Below, piece after piece: positions 1-11,283 of a stretch of 64,000 nucleotides of DNA. Within the stretch, counting starts at the first letter, position 1. Each line of letters opens with the position of its first letter. A model generated the notes under the pieces. That model had not been told where the DNA came from, did not search any database, and was given only the letters and a program-made list of their open reading frames with translations. Location of the stretch: positions 33,542,001 to 33,606,000 of the forward strand of contig OZ231126.1 in NCBI GenBank assembly GCA_965153355.1. Reading direction: 5' to 3'. Origin of the DNA: Flaccisagitta enflata (Eukaryota; Chaetognatha; Sagittoidea; Aphragmophora). Position numbers and translations under genes: made by a program.

Positions 1-85
1 CACGCGACTCTACAACCCACTCTGTCCGTCGGTCCGTTGGTCGGTCGGTCGGTCGGTCGGTAACACTTTGCTTTTTTGTGTCGTT

Positions 86-968
86 TTTGGTCATTTTTGG
101 TTGCTTTTAGTCATTTTTGGTCATTTTTGGTTGCTTTTAGTCATTTTTGGTCATTTTTGGTCATTTTGGTCATTTTGGTCATTTTGGTCATTTTGGTCAT
201 TTTGGTCATTTTGGTCATTTTGGTCATTTTGGTCATTTATGGTCATTTTTGGTCGTTTGTGATCATTCATAATCATTTTTAATCTTTTCTAATCATTTTT
301 AATCATTTTTGATCATTTTTGGTCATTTTTGGTCATTTTGATCATTTTCGTCATTTTGGCCATTTTGGTCATTTTGGTCATTTTTGGTCATTTTTGATCA
401 TTTTTGATCATTTTTGATCATTTTGGGTCATTTCTGGTTATTTTTGATCATTTTTTTGTCATTTTCGGTCATTTTTGGTCATTTTGGTCATTTTGGTCAT
501 ATTGGTCATTTTGGTCATTTTTGATCAATTTTGGTCATATTTGATCATTTTTGGTCATTTTGGGTCATTTTGGGTCGTTTTGGGTCATTTTGTGTCATTT
601 TTGGACATTTCTGGCTATTTTTGATCATTTTTTGTCATTTTTGGTCTTTTTTGATCATTTTTGGGCATTTTGGTCATATTGGTCATTTTGGTCATTTTTG
701 ATCAATTTTGGTCATTTTTGATCATTTTTGGTCATTTTTGGTCATTTTGGGTCATCTTGGGTCATTTTGGGTCATTTTGTGTCATTTTTTGTCATTATTG
801 GTCATTTTTGGTCATTTTTGGTCATTTTTGGTCATTTTTGGTCATTTTTGGACTTTTCAGGTCATTTGAGGTCATTTTAGGTCATTTTAGGTCACTTTGA
901 TAATTTTTGGTCATTTTTGGTCATTTTTGGTCATTTTTGGTCATTTTTGGTCATTTTTGGTCGTTTTT
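86..968. repeat. GGTCATTTT(T) minisatellite, first part
   Basis: Nine- to eleven-base units built on GGTCATTTTT run for nearly 900 bp with frequent GATC and GGGTC variants. The phase drifts, so the open frames rich in Phe, Trp and Leu have no coding meaning. The unit contains the GGTC motif of the element's 5' block, so the array may have grown from it. Confidence 0.9.
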
Positions 969-1620
969 GGGCAGCGGCCCCGAAGGGGCCGATGACCTAT
1001 GCTTTCACACATAGGGGAAATTTTTCCTTCTCCTCCTCCTTCTCCGTCCACCCCCTTCGAAGCTCATATCCTGGCCTTGGGGCCATAATCCTAGTCTAGA
1101 GGCCCAGATCCTGATCTAGAGGCCCAAATTCTTGCCTCAAGACTCAAATCCCAACCTTGAGGGCTCATATCCCAGTCTAGAGGCCCATATCCCAGCCTTG
1201 AAGCCCATATCCCAGACTCGAGGCCCATATCCCAGCCTAGAGGCCCATATCCCAGCCTAGAGGCCCATATCCCAGCCTCGAGGCTCACATCCCAGCATAA
1301 AGGCTCGTATCCCAGCCTAAAGTCTCATATCCCAGCCTCAAGTCTCAAACACCAGCCTTGAGGCTTAAATCACAGCCTCATGGCTCTTATCACAGCCTTT
1401 AGGCTCAAATCACAGACTCGAGGCTCAAATCACAGCCTCATGGCTCAAATCAGAGCCTCATGGCTCAAATCACAGCCTTCAGGCTCAAATTCAATCCTAG
1501 AGCTTCAAAACTTACTAAGCATAGGTCATCGGCCCCTTCGGGGCCGCTGCCCCTCTCACCATCACACATCACAAATACTCAAATAGGGGCAACGGGTACC
1601 GCTGACCATCTAACGCTTTT
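969..1620 (+). mobile_element. Family B hairpin-ended element nested in the Family A array
   Basis: Two 34-bp perfect inverted repeats bracket the body at 969-1002 and 1519-1552. Each holds its own hairpin (CGGCCCC-GAA-GGGGCCG). Beyond the right repeat comes the family's 3' tail, with GGGTACCGCTGACCATC at about 1594-1610, as in the copies at 16941-17535 and 49188-49917. The GGTCATTTT array resumes on both sides, so this is an insertion. No protein is encoded. Confidence 0.75.
1064..1505. repeat. 20-bp minisatellite inside the Family B element
   Basis: About twenty diverged copies of a 20-bp unit, CCCATATCCCAGCCTAGAGG, fill the element between its inverted ends. The later units drift to CTCAAATCACAGCCT. 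The reverse complement resembles the 21-bp unit in another Family B copy at 63187-63455. Confidence 0.85.
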
Positions 1621-1887
1621 GCGACTATTGGTCATTTTGGTCATTTCTGGTCATTTTTGGTCATTTTTGGTCATTCTTGGTTATTTTTGGACATTTTTGT
1701 TCATTTTTGGTCATTTTGGTCATTTTTGGTCTTTTTTGGTCATTTTTGATCATTTTTGGTCATTTTGGCCATATTGGTCATTCTTGGTCATTTTTGGTCA
1801 TCTTTGGTCATCTTTGGTCATTTTGGTCATTTTGGTCATTTTGGTCATTTTTGGTCATTTTTGGTCATTTTTGGTCATTTTGGTTTA
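1621..1887. repeat. GGTCATTTT(T) minisatellite, resumed after the nested element
   Basis: The same unit as at 86-968 continues here. This shows that one array was split by the Family B insertion. Confidence 0.85.
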
Positions 1888-2690
1888 AGTCTGCTGGTTA
1901 AAGTCTGCTGGTTAAAGTCTGCTGGTTGAAGTCTGCTGGTTTAAATCTAATGGTTTAAGTATGCAGGTCTAATGGTTTAAGTCTGCTGGTTTAAGTCTGC
2001 TGGTGGAAATGATATTGAAGATAAGTATGGTTTAAGTCTGGTTTAAGTCTGGTTTAAGTCTGGTTTTTAAGTCTGGTTTAAGTCTGGTTCGCAGTTCTTG
2101 ACAAAGGGGGAATAGCAGCTGAAGCAATGAAGAAGCATTGGGCCTCTCACCTTGTATGTCTGGTTTGTGTCTGGTTTTTGTTTTATGATTAGGTCCTGAT
2201 ATAGGTCTGATTTAGGTCTGGTTTTGGTCTGGTTTTGGTCTGGTTTTGGTCTGGTTTGATTCTTGTTTGAGTCTGGTTTGAGTCTGGTTTGAGTCTGGTT
2301 TGAGTCTGGTTTGAGTCTGGTTTGATTCTAGTTTGAGCCTGGTTTGAGCCTGGTTTGAGCCTGGTTTCGGTCTGGTTTAAGTCTGGTTTGAGTCTGGTTT
2401 GAGTCTGGTTTGAGTCTGGTTTGAGTCTGGTTTGAGTCTGGTTTGAGTCTGGTTTGAGTCTGGTTTGAGTCTGGTTTGAGTCTGGTTTGAGTCTGGTTTG
2501 AGTCTGGTTTGAGTCTGGCTTAAATCTGGTTTATGTCTCGTTTATGTCTGATTTAGGTCTGGTTTCGGTCAGGTTCAATTCCGGTTTGAGTCTGGTTTGA
2601 GTCTGGTTTGAGTCTGGTTTGAGTCTGGTTTGAGTCTGGTTTGAGTCTGGTTTGAGTCTGGTTTGAGTCTGGTTTGGGTCTGTTTTGGGT
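1885..2690. repeat. 11-bp minisatellite TTTGAGTCTGG
   Basis: An 11-bp unit (TTTGAGTCTGG, with TTTAAGTCTGG and TTTTGGTCTGG variants) is repeated for about 800 bp. A short interruption lies at about 2085-2165. The reverse complement of this unit is the AGACCAGACTT array of the Family A copy at 31457-31889, so the array belongs to the element. Confidence 0.9.
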
Positions 2691-2945
2691 TGCTTTTAAG
2701 TCTGATTTTCGATAAAAAGATACAATAAGGAGTCAGGTCAGTTCAGTTATTTTTGTCCTGCACGCGACTTATAGGTATTGGCCTTTTTTAAAGATAGAAT
2801 GAAAAATATTGATCCTCATAAAAAATATTCATAATGAAATATGTAGGCGATGATCATATCTAGGCAGCAAAAAAAATTTTTTTACTTAAGAGAAATTTTT
2901 AAAGTATTATTAAAAAAATTAAAAGCTACCTTTTTAAAGACCACC

Positions 2946-4446
2946 CGTTACAACCCTCAAAGATACAATCCTCAAAGATACAATCCTCAAAGATACAATC
3001 CTCAAAGATACAATCCTCAAAGATACAATCCTCAAAGATACAATCCTCAAAGATACAATCCTCAAAGATACAATCCTCAAAGATACAATCCTCAAAGATA
3101 CAATCCTCAAAGATACAATCCTCAAAGATACGATCCTCAAAGATACAATCCTCAAAGATACAATCCTCAAAGATACAATCCTCAAAGATACAATCCTCAA
3201 AGATACAATCCTCAAAGATACAATCCTCAAAGATACAATCCTCAAAGATACAATCCTCAAAGATACAATCCTCAAAGATGCAATCCTCAAAGATACAATC
3301 CTCAAAGATACAATCCTCAAAGATACAATCCCAAAAGATACAATCCTCAAAGATACAATCCCATAGATACAATCCTCAAAGATACAATCTCAAAGATACA
3401 ATCTCAAAGATACAATCCTCAAAGATACAATCCTCAAAGATACAATCCTCAAAGATACAATCCTCAAAGATACAATCCTCAAAGATACAATCCTCAAAGA
3501 TACAATCCTCAAAGATACAATCCTCAAAGATACAATCCTCAAAGATACAATCCTCAAAGATACAATCCTCAAAGATACAATCCTCAAAGATACAATCCTC
3601 CAAGATACAATCCTCAAAGATACAATCCTCAAAGATACAATCCTCAAAGATACAATCCTCAAAGATACAATCCTAAAAGATACAATCCTCAAAGATACAA
3701 TCCTCAAAGATACAATCCTCAAAGATACAATCCTCAAAGATACAATCCTCAAAAGATACAATCACAAAGATACTATTCTCAAAGATACAATCCTCAAAGA
3801 TACAATCCTCAAAGATGCAATCCTCAAAGATACAATCCTCAAAGATACAATCCTCAAAGATACAATCCTCAAAGATACAATCCTTAAAGATACTATCCTC
3901 AAAGATACAATCCTCAAAGATACAATCCTCAAAGATACAATCCTCAAAGATACAATCCTCAAAGATACAATCCTCAAAGATACAATCCTCAAAGATACAA
4001 TCCTCAAAGATACAATCCTCAAAGATACAATCCTCAAAGATACAATCCTCAAAGATACAATTCTCATAGATACAATCCTCAAAGATACAATCCTCAAAGA
4101 TACAATCCTTAAAGATACAATCGTCAAAGATACAATCCTCAAAGATACAATCCTCAAAGATACAATCCTCAAAGATACAATCCTCAAAGATACAATCCTC
4201 AAAGATACAATCCTCCAAGATACAATCCTCCACAGATACAATCTTCCAGACCACAGTGTCCAAGACACAATCATCCAAAGATACAATCCTCAAAGATACA
4301 ATCCTCAACGAAATAATCCACACAGATACAATCCTCAAAGATACAATCCTCAAAGATACAATCCTCAAAGATACAATCCTCAAAGATACAATCCTCAAAG
4401 ATACAATCACCAAAGATACAACCTCCAAAGATACAATCCTCAAAGG
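2946..4446. repeat. 15-bp satellite array I
   Basis: About 100 copies of TCAAAGATACAATCC, mostly identical. Because 15 is divisible by three, five of the six frames stay open and give 5-residue periodic peptides (YNPQR, DTILK, SSKIQ, EDCIF, RIVSL). The sixth is stopped in every unit by TGA. This looks like non-coding satellite DNA, not a gene. A few units lose one to three bases near 3360-3410 and 3750, shifting the frame without penalty. Confidence 0.97.
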
Positions 4447-4548
4447 AATGCACCAATAAGGGCAGCTAATCGCCGTAGGAAAAAAGTCCTAAAGGCTGCT
4501 GGAGAAAATGAGAGAGAAAAAAAGAGTGAGAGAGAAAAAAAAAGAGAA

Positions 4549-4580
<32 letters not shown>

Positions 4581-4907
4581 GGACAGACAGACCAAGAGAG
4601 AGAGAGAGAGAGAGAGTTTAATTAACTCGATTCCGCGTTTTGGGGAAAAATGAGAAAAATGCGAAAAAAAACAAAAAAAAAGAGTTAAAAAATCATAGCT
4701 CCAAAACTATCGATCGCACAGAAATCTGCTTGGCGTCATCTGAAAGAGGAGAATTAGTTCTTTCTTAGCTATTAATATCATGCTAAGTCCCATTCTGTCC
4801 CCAAAATGTATCAACTTCCTCAAACGCTTCATAAAACAAAGGGAAATCCGTTTTTCTCTGCAGGACTCAAAAAGACCGAAGGGACTTCGTCTCTTCGACT
4901 TTTTTCC
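4447..4907. other. Unique spacer between satellite arrays I and II
   Basis: It holds GA-rich sequence with a (CAGA)n tract near 4555-4580 and (GA)n at 4594-4615, then about 290 bp of ordinary sequence. No open frame here looks coding. Satellite units resume at about 4908. Confidence 0.7.
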
Positions 4908-6546
4908 AAACAATCCTCAAAGATACAATCCTCAATGATACAATCCTCAAAGATACAATCCTCAAAGATACAATCCTCAAAGATACAATCCTCAAAGATA
5001 CAATCCTCAAAGATACAATCCTCAAAGATACAATCCTCAAAGATACAATCCTCAAAGATACAATCCTCAAAGATACAATCCTCAAAGATACAATCCTCAA
5101 AGATACTATCCTCCAGATGTCCTCAAAGATGCTATCCCTCCAAAGATACAATCACCTCATTGTCTGATCTCAAAGATACAATCCTCAAAGATACAATCCT
5201 CAAAATGCCGTCCTCAAAAATACTATCACTCCAAAGATACTATCCTCAAAGATACAATCCTTCCAAGATACAATCACTCCAAGATACCATCCTCAAAAGA
5301 TACAATCCTAAAAGATACAATCCTCCAAGATACAATCCTCCAAAATACAATCCTCAAGGAATGCAATCCTCAAAGATACAATACATCAAAGATACAATCC
5401 TCAAAGATACAATCATAAAGATACACAATCAAGATACAATCCTCAAAGATACAATCTTCAAAGATACAATCTTCAAAGATACAATCTTCAAAGATACAAT
5501 CCTCAAAAATACAATCCTCCAAGATACAATCCTCAAAGATACAATCCTCAAAGATACAATCCTCAAAGATACAATCCTCAAAGATACAATATTCAAAGAT
5601 ACAATCTTCAAAAATACTATCCTCAAAGATACAATCCTCAAAGATACAATCCTCCAAGATACAATCCTCCAAGATACAATCCTGAAAGATACAATCCTCC
5701 AAGATACAATCCTCCAAGATACTATCCTCAAAGATACAATCCTCAAAGATACAATCCTCAAAGATACAATCCTCAAAGATACAATCCTCAAAGATACAAT
5801 CCTCAAAAATACTATCCTCAAAGATACAATCCTCAAAGATACAATCCTCAAAGATACAATCCTCAAAGATACAATCCTCAAAGATACAATCCTCAAAGAT
5901 ACAATCCTCAAAGATACAATCCTCAAAGATACAATCCTCAAAGATACAATCCTCAAAGATACAATCCTCAAAGATACAATCCTCCAAGATACAATCCTCC
6001 AAGATACAATCCTCAAAGATACAATCCTCAAAGATACAATCCTCAAAGATACAATCCTTAAAGATACAATCCTCAAAGATACAATCCTCAAAGATACTAT
6101 CCTCCAAGATACAATCCTCAAAGATACTATCCTCAAAGATACTATCCTCAAAGATACAATCCTCAAAGATACAATCCTCAAAGATACAATCCTCAAAGAT
6201 ACAATCCTCAAAGATACAATCCTCAAAAATACTATCCTCAAAGATACTATCCTCAAAGATACAATCCTCCAAGATACAATACTCCAAGATACCATCCTCA
6301 AAGATACAATCCTCAAAGATACAATCCTCAAAGATACAATCCTCAAAGATACAATCCTCAAAGATACAATCCTCAAAGATACAATCCTCAAAGATACAAT
6401 CCTCAAAGATACAATCTTCAAAGATACAATCTTCAAAGATACATTCTTCAAAGATATACAATCTGCAAAGATACAATCCTCAAAGATAAAATCCTCAAAG
6501 ATAAAATCCTCAAAGATACAATCCTCAAAGATACAATCCTCAAAGG
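4908..6546. repeat. 15-bp satellite array II
   Basis: Same unit as array I. A degenerate stretch lies at about 5110-5440, where units are cut and interleaved with other bases. The rest is regular, with recurrent variants (ACTATCC, TCCAAG, TCTTCAAAG). The order of variants in 6090-6470 is repeated in array III, pointing to segmental amplification. Confidence 0.97.
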
Positions 6547-6749
6547 AGGTAGTGACAACCAGCGGGCTGAAATGACCCTGCCCATAGCCCCTGCCCATTG
6601 GAAATATCATCTTATTAGGGCCATTGCCACTGCCTCTGCCTGAGATCCAACTGCTAACACGATCTCAATCACTCACCACCCCTTTTCCCACTACTTTACC
6701 ACCCTCTCTCTTCTTCTACAATATTGACCCTACTTAGATAGTTGTCAGT
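6547..6749. other. Short unique spacer
   Basis: About 200 bp of non-repetitive sequence between the satellite and the trinucleotide block. No gene or signal is recognised. Confidence 0.6.
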
Positions 6750-7482
6750 GCTGCTGCCACTGCCTCCGCCGCCGCCGCCGCCTCTGCCTCTGCTACAACA
6801 AATCTGTCTACAGTCTCAATCTCCCACTTGCCGCCTCCTCCATTTGTTTTGTATCATGGGTATTTTCATTGTAGAGAGTACTTTCAGCTGCTACTATCTC
6901 TTTAACGCCGCCGCCGCCTCCTCCTCCTGCTGCTGCTGCTCCTCCTCCGCTACCGCCCAGACGTGTCCGCCGCCGCCTCCCCTCCTCCTCCTCCTCGTCC
7001 TTCTCCGCCGCCGCCGCCGCCTCCTATCCTCCTCGTCCCTCTCCGCTGCCGCTGCCGCCTCCTCTCCTCCTCATCCTTCTCCGCTGCCGCCGCCGCCTCC
7101 ACTCCTCCTTGTCTTTCTCCGCCGCCGCCGCCGCCTCCACTCCTCCTCGTCCGTCTCCGCCGCCGCCGCCGCCTCCTCTCCTCCTCGTTCTTCTCCGCCG
7201 CTGCCGCCTTCTCTCCTCCTCATTCTTCTCTCCCTGCCGCCACGCCGCCTCCCTCCTCGTCCTTCTCCGCCACCAGCACCGCCTCCCTCCTCCTTGTCCC
7301 TTCTCCGCCCACCGCCACCGCCGCCGCCGCCTCTTACCTCCTCCTTCACCACCGCCTCCTCTCCTCATCCTCCTCCTCCTCTTCCCACTCTGCTGTCGTA
7401 CTTATACTTGCTTCCTCCTCCTCCTCCTCTGCCGCCACCGCCTCCTCCTCCTCCTCTCCCCAACTGCCGCTGCCGCATCCTC
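6750..7482. repeat. Pyrimidine-rich trinucleotide block (CCG/CCT/GCC)n
   Basis: An imperfect mixture of CCG, CCT, TCC and GCC triplets with short interruptions (for example 6800-6900). All three forward frames stay open as Pro-, Ser-, Leu- or Ala-rich peptides. Open frames in every phase without a preferred one argue against a real proline-rich protein. Its near-complement follows at 7650-8070 in opposite orientation. Confidence 0.85.
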
Positions 7483-7649
7483 CTTTACAAAAAAAATCAA
7501 ATTTAAAAAAATTTAAAGAACATTTTATAAAATATCAAAAAAAGAATCAAATTTAAAAGAAATCAAATAAAAAAAATGAAAAAAAAGAAAAGAAAAACAC
7601 AAAAAAAGTATTTGGAAATAAGATTAAGATAATTAAAAAAATTCAGGAG
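7483..7649. other. A-rich centre of the trinucleotide inverted repeat
   Basis: About 165 bp of A-rich sequence with repeated ATCAAATTTAAAA motifs separates the pyrimidine-rich and purine-rich halves. It contains no gene. Confidence 0.7.
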
Positions 7650-8072
7650 AGGGGCGGAGGCGGGCGACGGCGTGCCGGCGGCTGCGGTGGAGGAGGAGGA
7701 GGAGGAGGAGGAGGCGGCGTGCCAGCAGCAATGGATGAGGGGAGGAGGCTATTACACAGAAAAGGAGGCTGCGGCAGGGGAGGTGGAGGCGGCGGTGGTT
7801 TGTGAAGGGGAGGGAGGCGAGCGGCAGCGGCGGCTAGGAAGGGTGAGAGGTGAGGAGGTGGTGGCAAGGGAGGAGGAGGAATGAGGAGGCAGTGGTGGTT
7901 GAGGAGGAGGAGGATGTGGAGGTGGGAGAGAATTTTTTTTTCACTTTAATGGTGAGGAAGATGTGTACTACACATTGTGTAGCAGCACGGGAGGGGGCAA
8001 CAAAGCTGGTGAGGGCGGCGGTGGTAGGAGGGGGGCTATAACAGTGGAGGCAGAGGCGGCGGTGGCAGGTCC
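7650..8072. repeat. Purine-rich trinucleotide block (GGA/GGC/GGT)n
   Basis: Purine-rich counterpart of the block at 6750-7482, with GGAGGAGGA and GGCGGCGGT runs. With the upstream block it makes an imperfect inverted repeat. Many closely spaced GG and GGG runs could form G-quadruplexes; this is inference. Confidence 0.8.
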
Positions 8073-8122
8073 ACTGTTATTTTTTAGTCAAATTTGAGAC
8101 AGACCACTGGGAGTCAATGGGT

Positions 8123-11100
8123 GCCTCAAAGATACAATCCTCAAAGATACAATCCTCAAAGATACAATCCTCAAAGATACAATCCTCAAAGATACAATCC
8201 TCAAAGATACAATCCTCAAAGATACAATCCTCAAAGATACAATCCTCAAAGATACAATCCTCAAAGATACAATCCTCAAAGATACAATCCTCAAAGATAC
8301 AATCCTCAAAGATACAATCCTCAAAGATACAATCCTCAAAGATACAATCTTCAAAGATACAATCTTCAAAGATACAATCCTCAAAGATACAATCCTCAAA
8401 GAAACAATCCTCAAAGATACCATCCTCAAAGATACAATCCTCAAAGATACAATCCTCAAAGATACAATCCTCAAAGATACAATCCTCAAAGATACAATCC
8501 TCATAGATACAATCCTCAAAGATACAATCCTCCAAGATACAATCCTCAAAGATACAATCCTCAAAGATACAATCCTCAAAGATACAATCCTCAAAGATAC
8601 AATCCTCAAAGATACAATCCTCAAAGATACTATCCTCCAAGATACAATCCTCAAAGATACTATCCTCAAAGATACAATCCTCAAAGATACAATCCTCAAA
8701 GATACAATCCTCAAAGATACAATCCTCAAAGATACAATCCTCAAAGATACAATCCTCAAAGATACAATCCTCAAAAATACTATCCTCAAAGATACTATCC
8801 TCAAAGATACAATCCTCCAAGATACAATCCTCCAAGATACCATCCTCAAAGATACAATCCTCAAAGATACAATCCTCAAAGATACAATCCTCAAAGATAC
8901 AATCCTCAAAGATACAATCCTCAAAGATACAATCCTCAAAGATACAATCCTCAAAGATACAATCCTCAAAGATACAATCCTCAAAGATACAATCCTCAAA
9001 GATACAATCTTCAAAGATACAATCTTCAAAGATACAATCTTCAAAGATATACAATCTGCAAAGATACAATCCTCAAAGATACAATCCTCAAAGATACAAT
9101 CCTCAAAGATACAATCCTCAAAGATACAATCCTCAAAGATACAATATTCAAAGATACAATCTTCAAAAATACTATCCTCAAAGATACAATCCTCAAAGAT
9201 ACAATCCTCCAAGATACAATCCTCCAAGATACAATCCTGAAAGATACAATCCTCAAAGATACTATCCTCCAAGATACAATCCTCAAAGATACAATCCTCA
9301 AAGATACAATCCTCAAAGATACAATCCTCAAAGATACAATCCTCAAAGATACAATCCTCAAAGATACTATCCTCAAAGATACAATCCTCAAAGATACAAT
9401 CCTCAAAGATACAATCCTCAAAGATACAATCCTCAAAGATACAATCCTCAAAGATACAATCCTCAAAGATACAATCCTCAAAGATACAATCCTCAAAGAT
9501 ACAATCCTCAAAGATACAATCCTCAAAGATACAATCCTCAAAGATACAATCCTCAAAGATACAATCCTCCAAGATACAATCCTCAAAGATACAATCCTCA
9601 AAGATACAATCCTCAAAGATACAATCCTCAAAGATACAATCCTCAAAGATACAATCCTCAAAGATACTATCCTCCAAGATACAATCCTCAAAGATACTAT
9701 CCTCAAAGATACTATCCTCAAAGATACAATCCTCAAAGATACAATCCTCAAAGATACAATCCTCAAAGATACAATCCTCAAAGATACAATCCTCAAAAAT
9801 ACTATCCTCAAAGATACTATCCTCAAAGATACAATCCTCCAAGATACAATACTCCAAGATACCATCCTCAAAGATACAATCCTCAAAGATACAATCCTCA
9901 AAGATACAATCCTCAAAGATACAATCCTCAAAGATACAATCCTCAAAGATACAATCCTCAAAGATACAATCTTCAAAGATACAATCCGCAAAGATACAAT
10001 CTGCAAAGATACAATCCTCAAAGATACAATCCTCAAAGATACAATCCTCAAAGATACAATCCTCAAAAGATACACAATCCTCAAGATACAATCTTCAAAG
10101 ATACAATCCTCAAGATACAATCCTCAAAGATACAATCCTCAAAGATACAATCCTCAAAGATACAATCCTCAAAGATACAATCCTCAAAGATACAATCCTC
10201 AAAGATACAATCCTCAAAGATACAATCCTCAAAGATACAATCCTCAAAGATACAATCCTCAAAGATACAATCCTCAAAGATACAATCCTCAAAGATACAG
10301 TCCTCAAAGATACAATCCTCAAAGATACAATCCTCAAATATACAATCTTCAAAGATACAATCTTCAAAGATACAATCCTCAAAGATACAATCCTCAAAGA
10401 TACAATCCTCAAAGATACAATCCTCAAAGATACAATCCTCAAAGATACAATCCTCTAAGATACAATCCTCAAAGATACAATCCTCAAAGATACAATCCTC
10501 AAAGATACAATCCTCAAAGATACAATCTTCAAAGATACAATCTTCAAAGATACAATCCTCAAAAATACAATCCTCCAAGATACAATCCTCAAAGATACAA
10601 TCCTCATAGATACAATCCTAAAAGATACAATCCTCGAAGATACAATCCTCAAAGATACAATCCTCAAAAATACAATCCTCAAAGATACAATCCTCAAAGA
10701 TACAATCCTCAAAGATACAATCCTCTAAGATACAATCCTCATAGATACAATCCTCAAAGATACAATCCTCAAAGATACAATCTCAAAGATGCAATCCTCA
10801 AGATACAATCCTCAAAGATACAATCCTCCAAAATACAATCCTATAAGATACAATCCTCATAGATACAATCCTCAAAGATACAATCCTCCAAAATACAATC
10901 CTCAAAGAAATACAATCTTCAAAGATACAATCTTCAAAGATACAATCCTCAATGATACAATCCTCAAAGATACAATCCTCAAAGATACAATCCTCAAAGA
11001 TACAATCCTAAAAGATACAATCCTCGAAGATACAATCCTCAAAGATACAATCCTCAAAAATATAATCCTCAAAGATACAATCCTCAAAGATACAATCCTC

Positions 11101-11258
11101 AAAGATACAATCCTCAAAGATACTATCCTCCAAGATACAATCCTCAAAGATACTATCCTCAAAGATACTATCCTCAAAGATACAATCCTCAAAGATACAA
11201 TCCTCAAAGATACAATCCTCAAAGATACCATCCTCAAAAATACTATCCTCTAAGATAC
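8123..11258. repeat. 15-bp satellite array III, with ~1-kb higher-order repeats
   Basis: About 200 units of TCAAAGATACAATCC. The variant order around 8620-9060 recurs at about 9655-10010: TATCCTCCAAG, a block with CAAAAATACTATCC, then TCTGCAAAG. The first marker is displaced 1037 bp, while spacing inside each copy differs. This indicates higher-order duplication followed by unit gain and loss. The longest forward frame spans 922 codons but is only the repeat read through. Confidence 0.97.
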
Positions 11259-11283
11259 AGTACGAGAATCAAAGAATTGACCA

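Larger units (their letters stand above)
1..2789 (+). mobile_element. Family A element (Helentron-like), long array-bearing copy, 5' end cut by window edge
   Basis: The window opens inside the 5' hairpin shared by this family (CACGCGACTCTACAACCC), followed by a GGTC tetranucleotide block at 33-60. The 3' end, at about 2690-2783, reads AAGGAGTCAGGTCAG, then GCACGCGACTTATAGG and TATTGGCC before a T run. The same two ends occur in a compact copy at 31457-31889 (minus strand), so I treat the 2.8 kb as one element. Its body is three tandem arrays plus a nested Family B element. No coding capacity is seen, so it is non-autonomous. The Helentron assignment is inference from terminal hairpins and oligo-T insertion. 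Confidence 0.7.

Noticed and set aside
86-968. CRISPR-like or other direct-repeat/spacer array
   Set aside because: Units are 9-11 bp and contiguous, with no spacers; it is a minisatellite.
2850-3887. Long ORFs over the 15-bp satellite (345 to 922 codons, both strands)
   Set aside because: They are the satellite read in frame. The same DNA is open in five frames, and indels change frame without any sign of selection.
6742-7556. Proline/serine/alanine-rich ORFs of up to 254 codons
   Set aside because: All three forward frames are open because the DNA is CCN triplets; no start context, domain or preferred frame.
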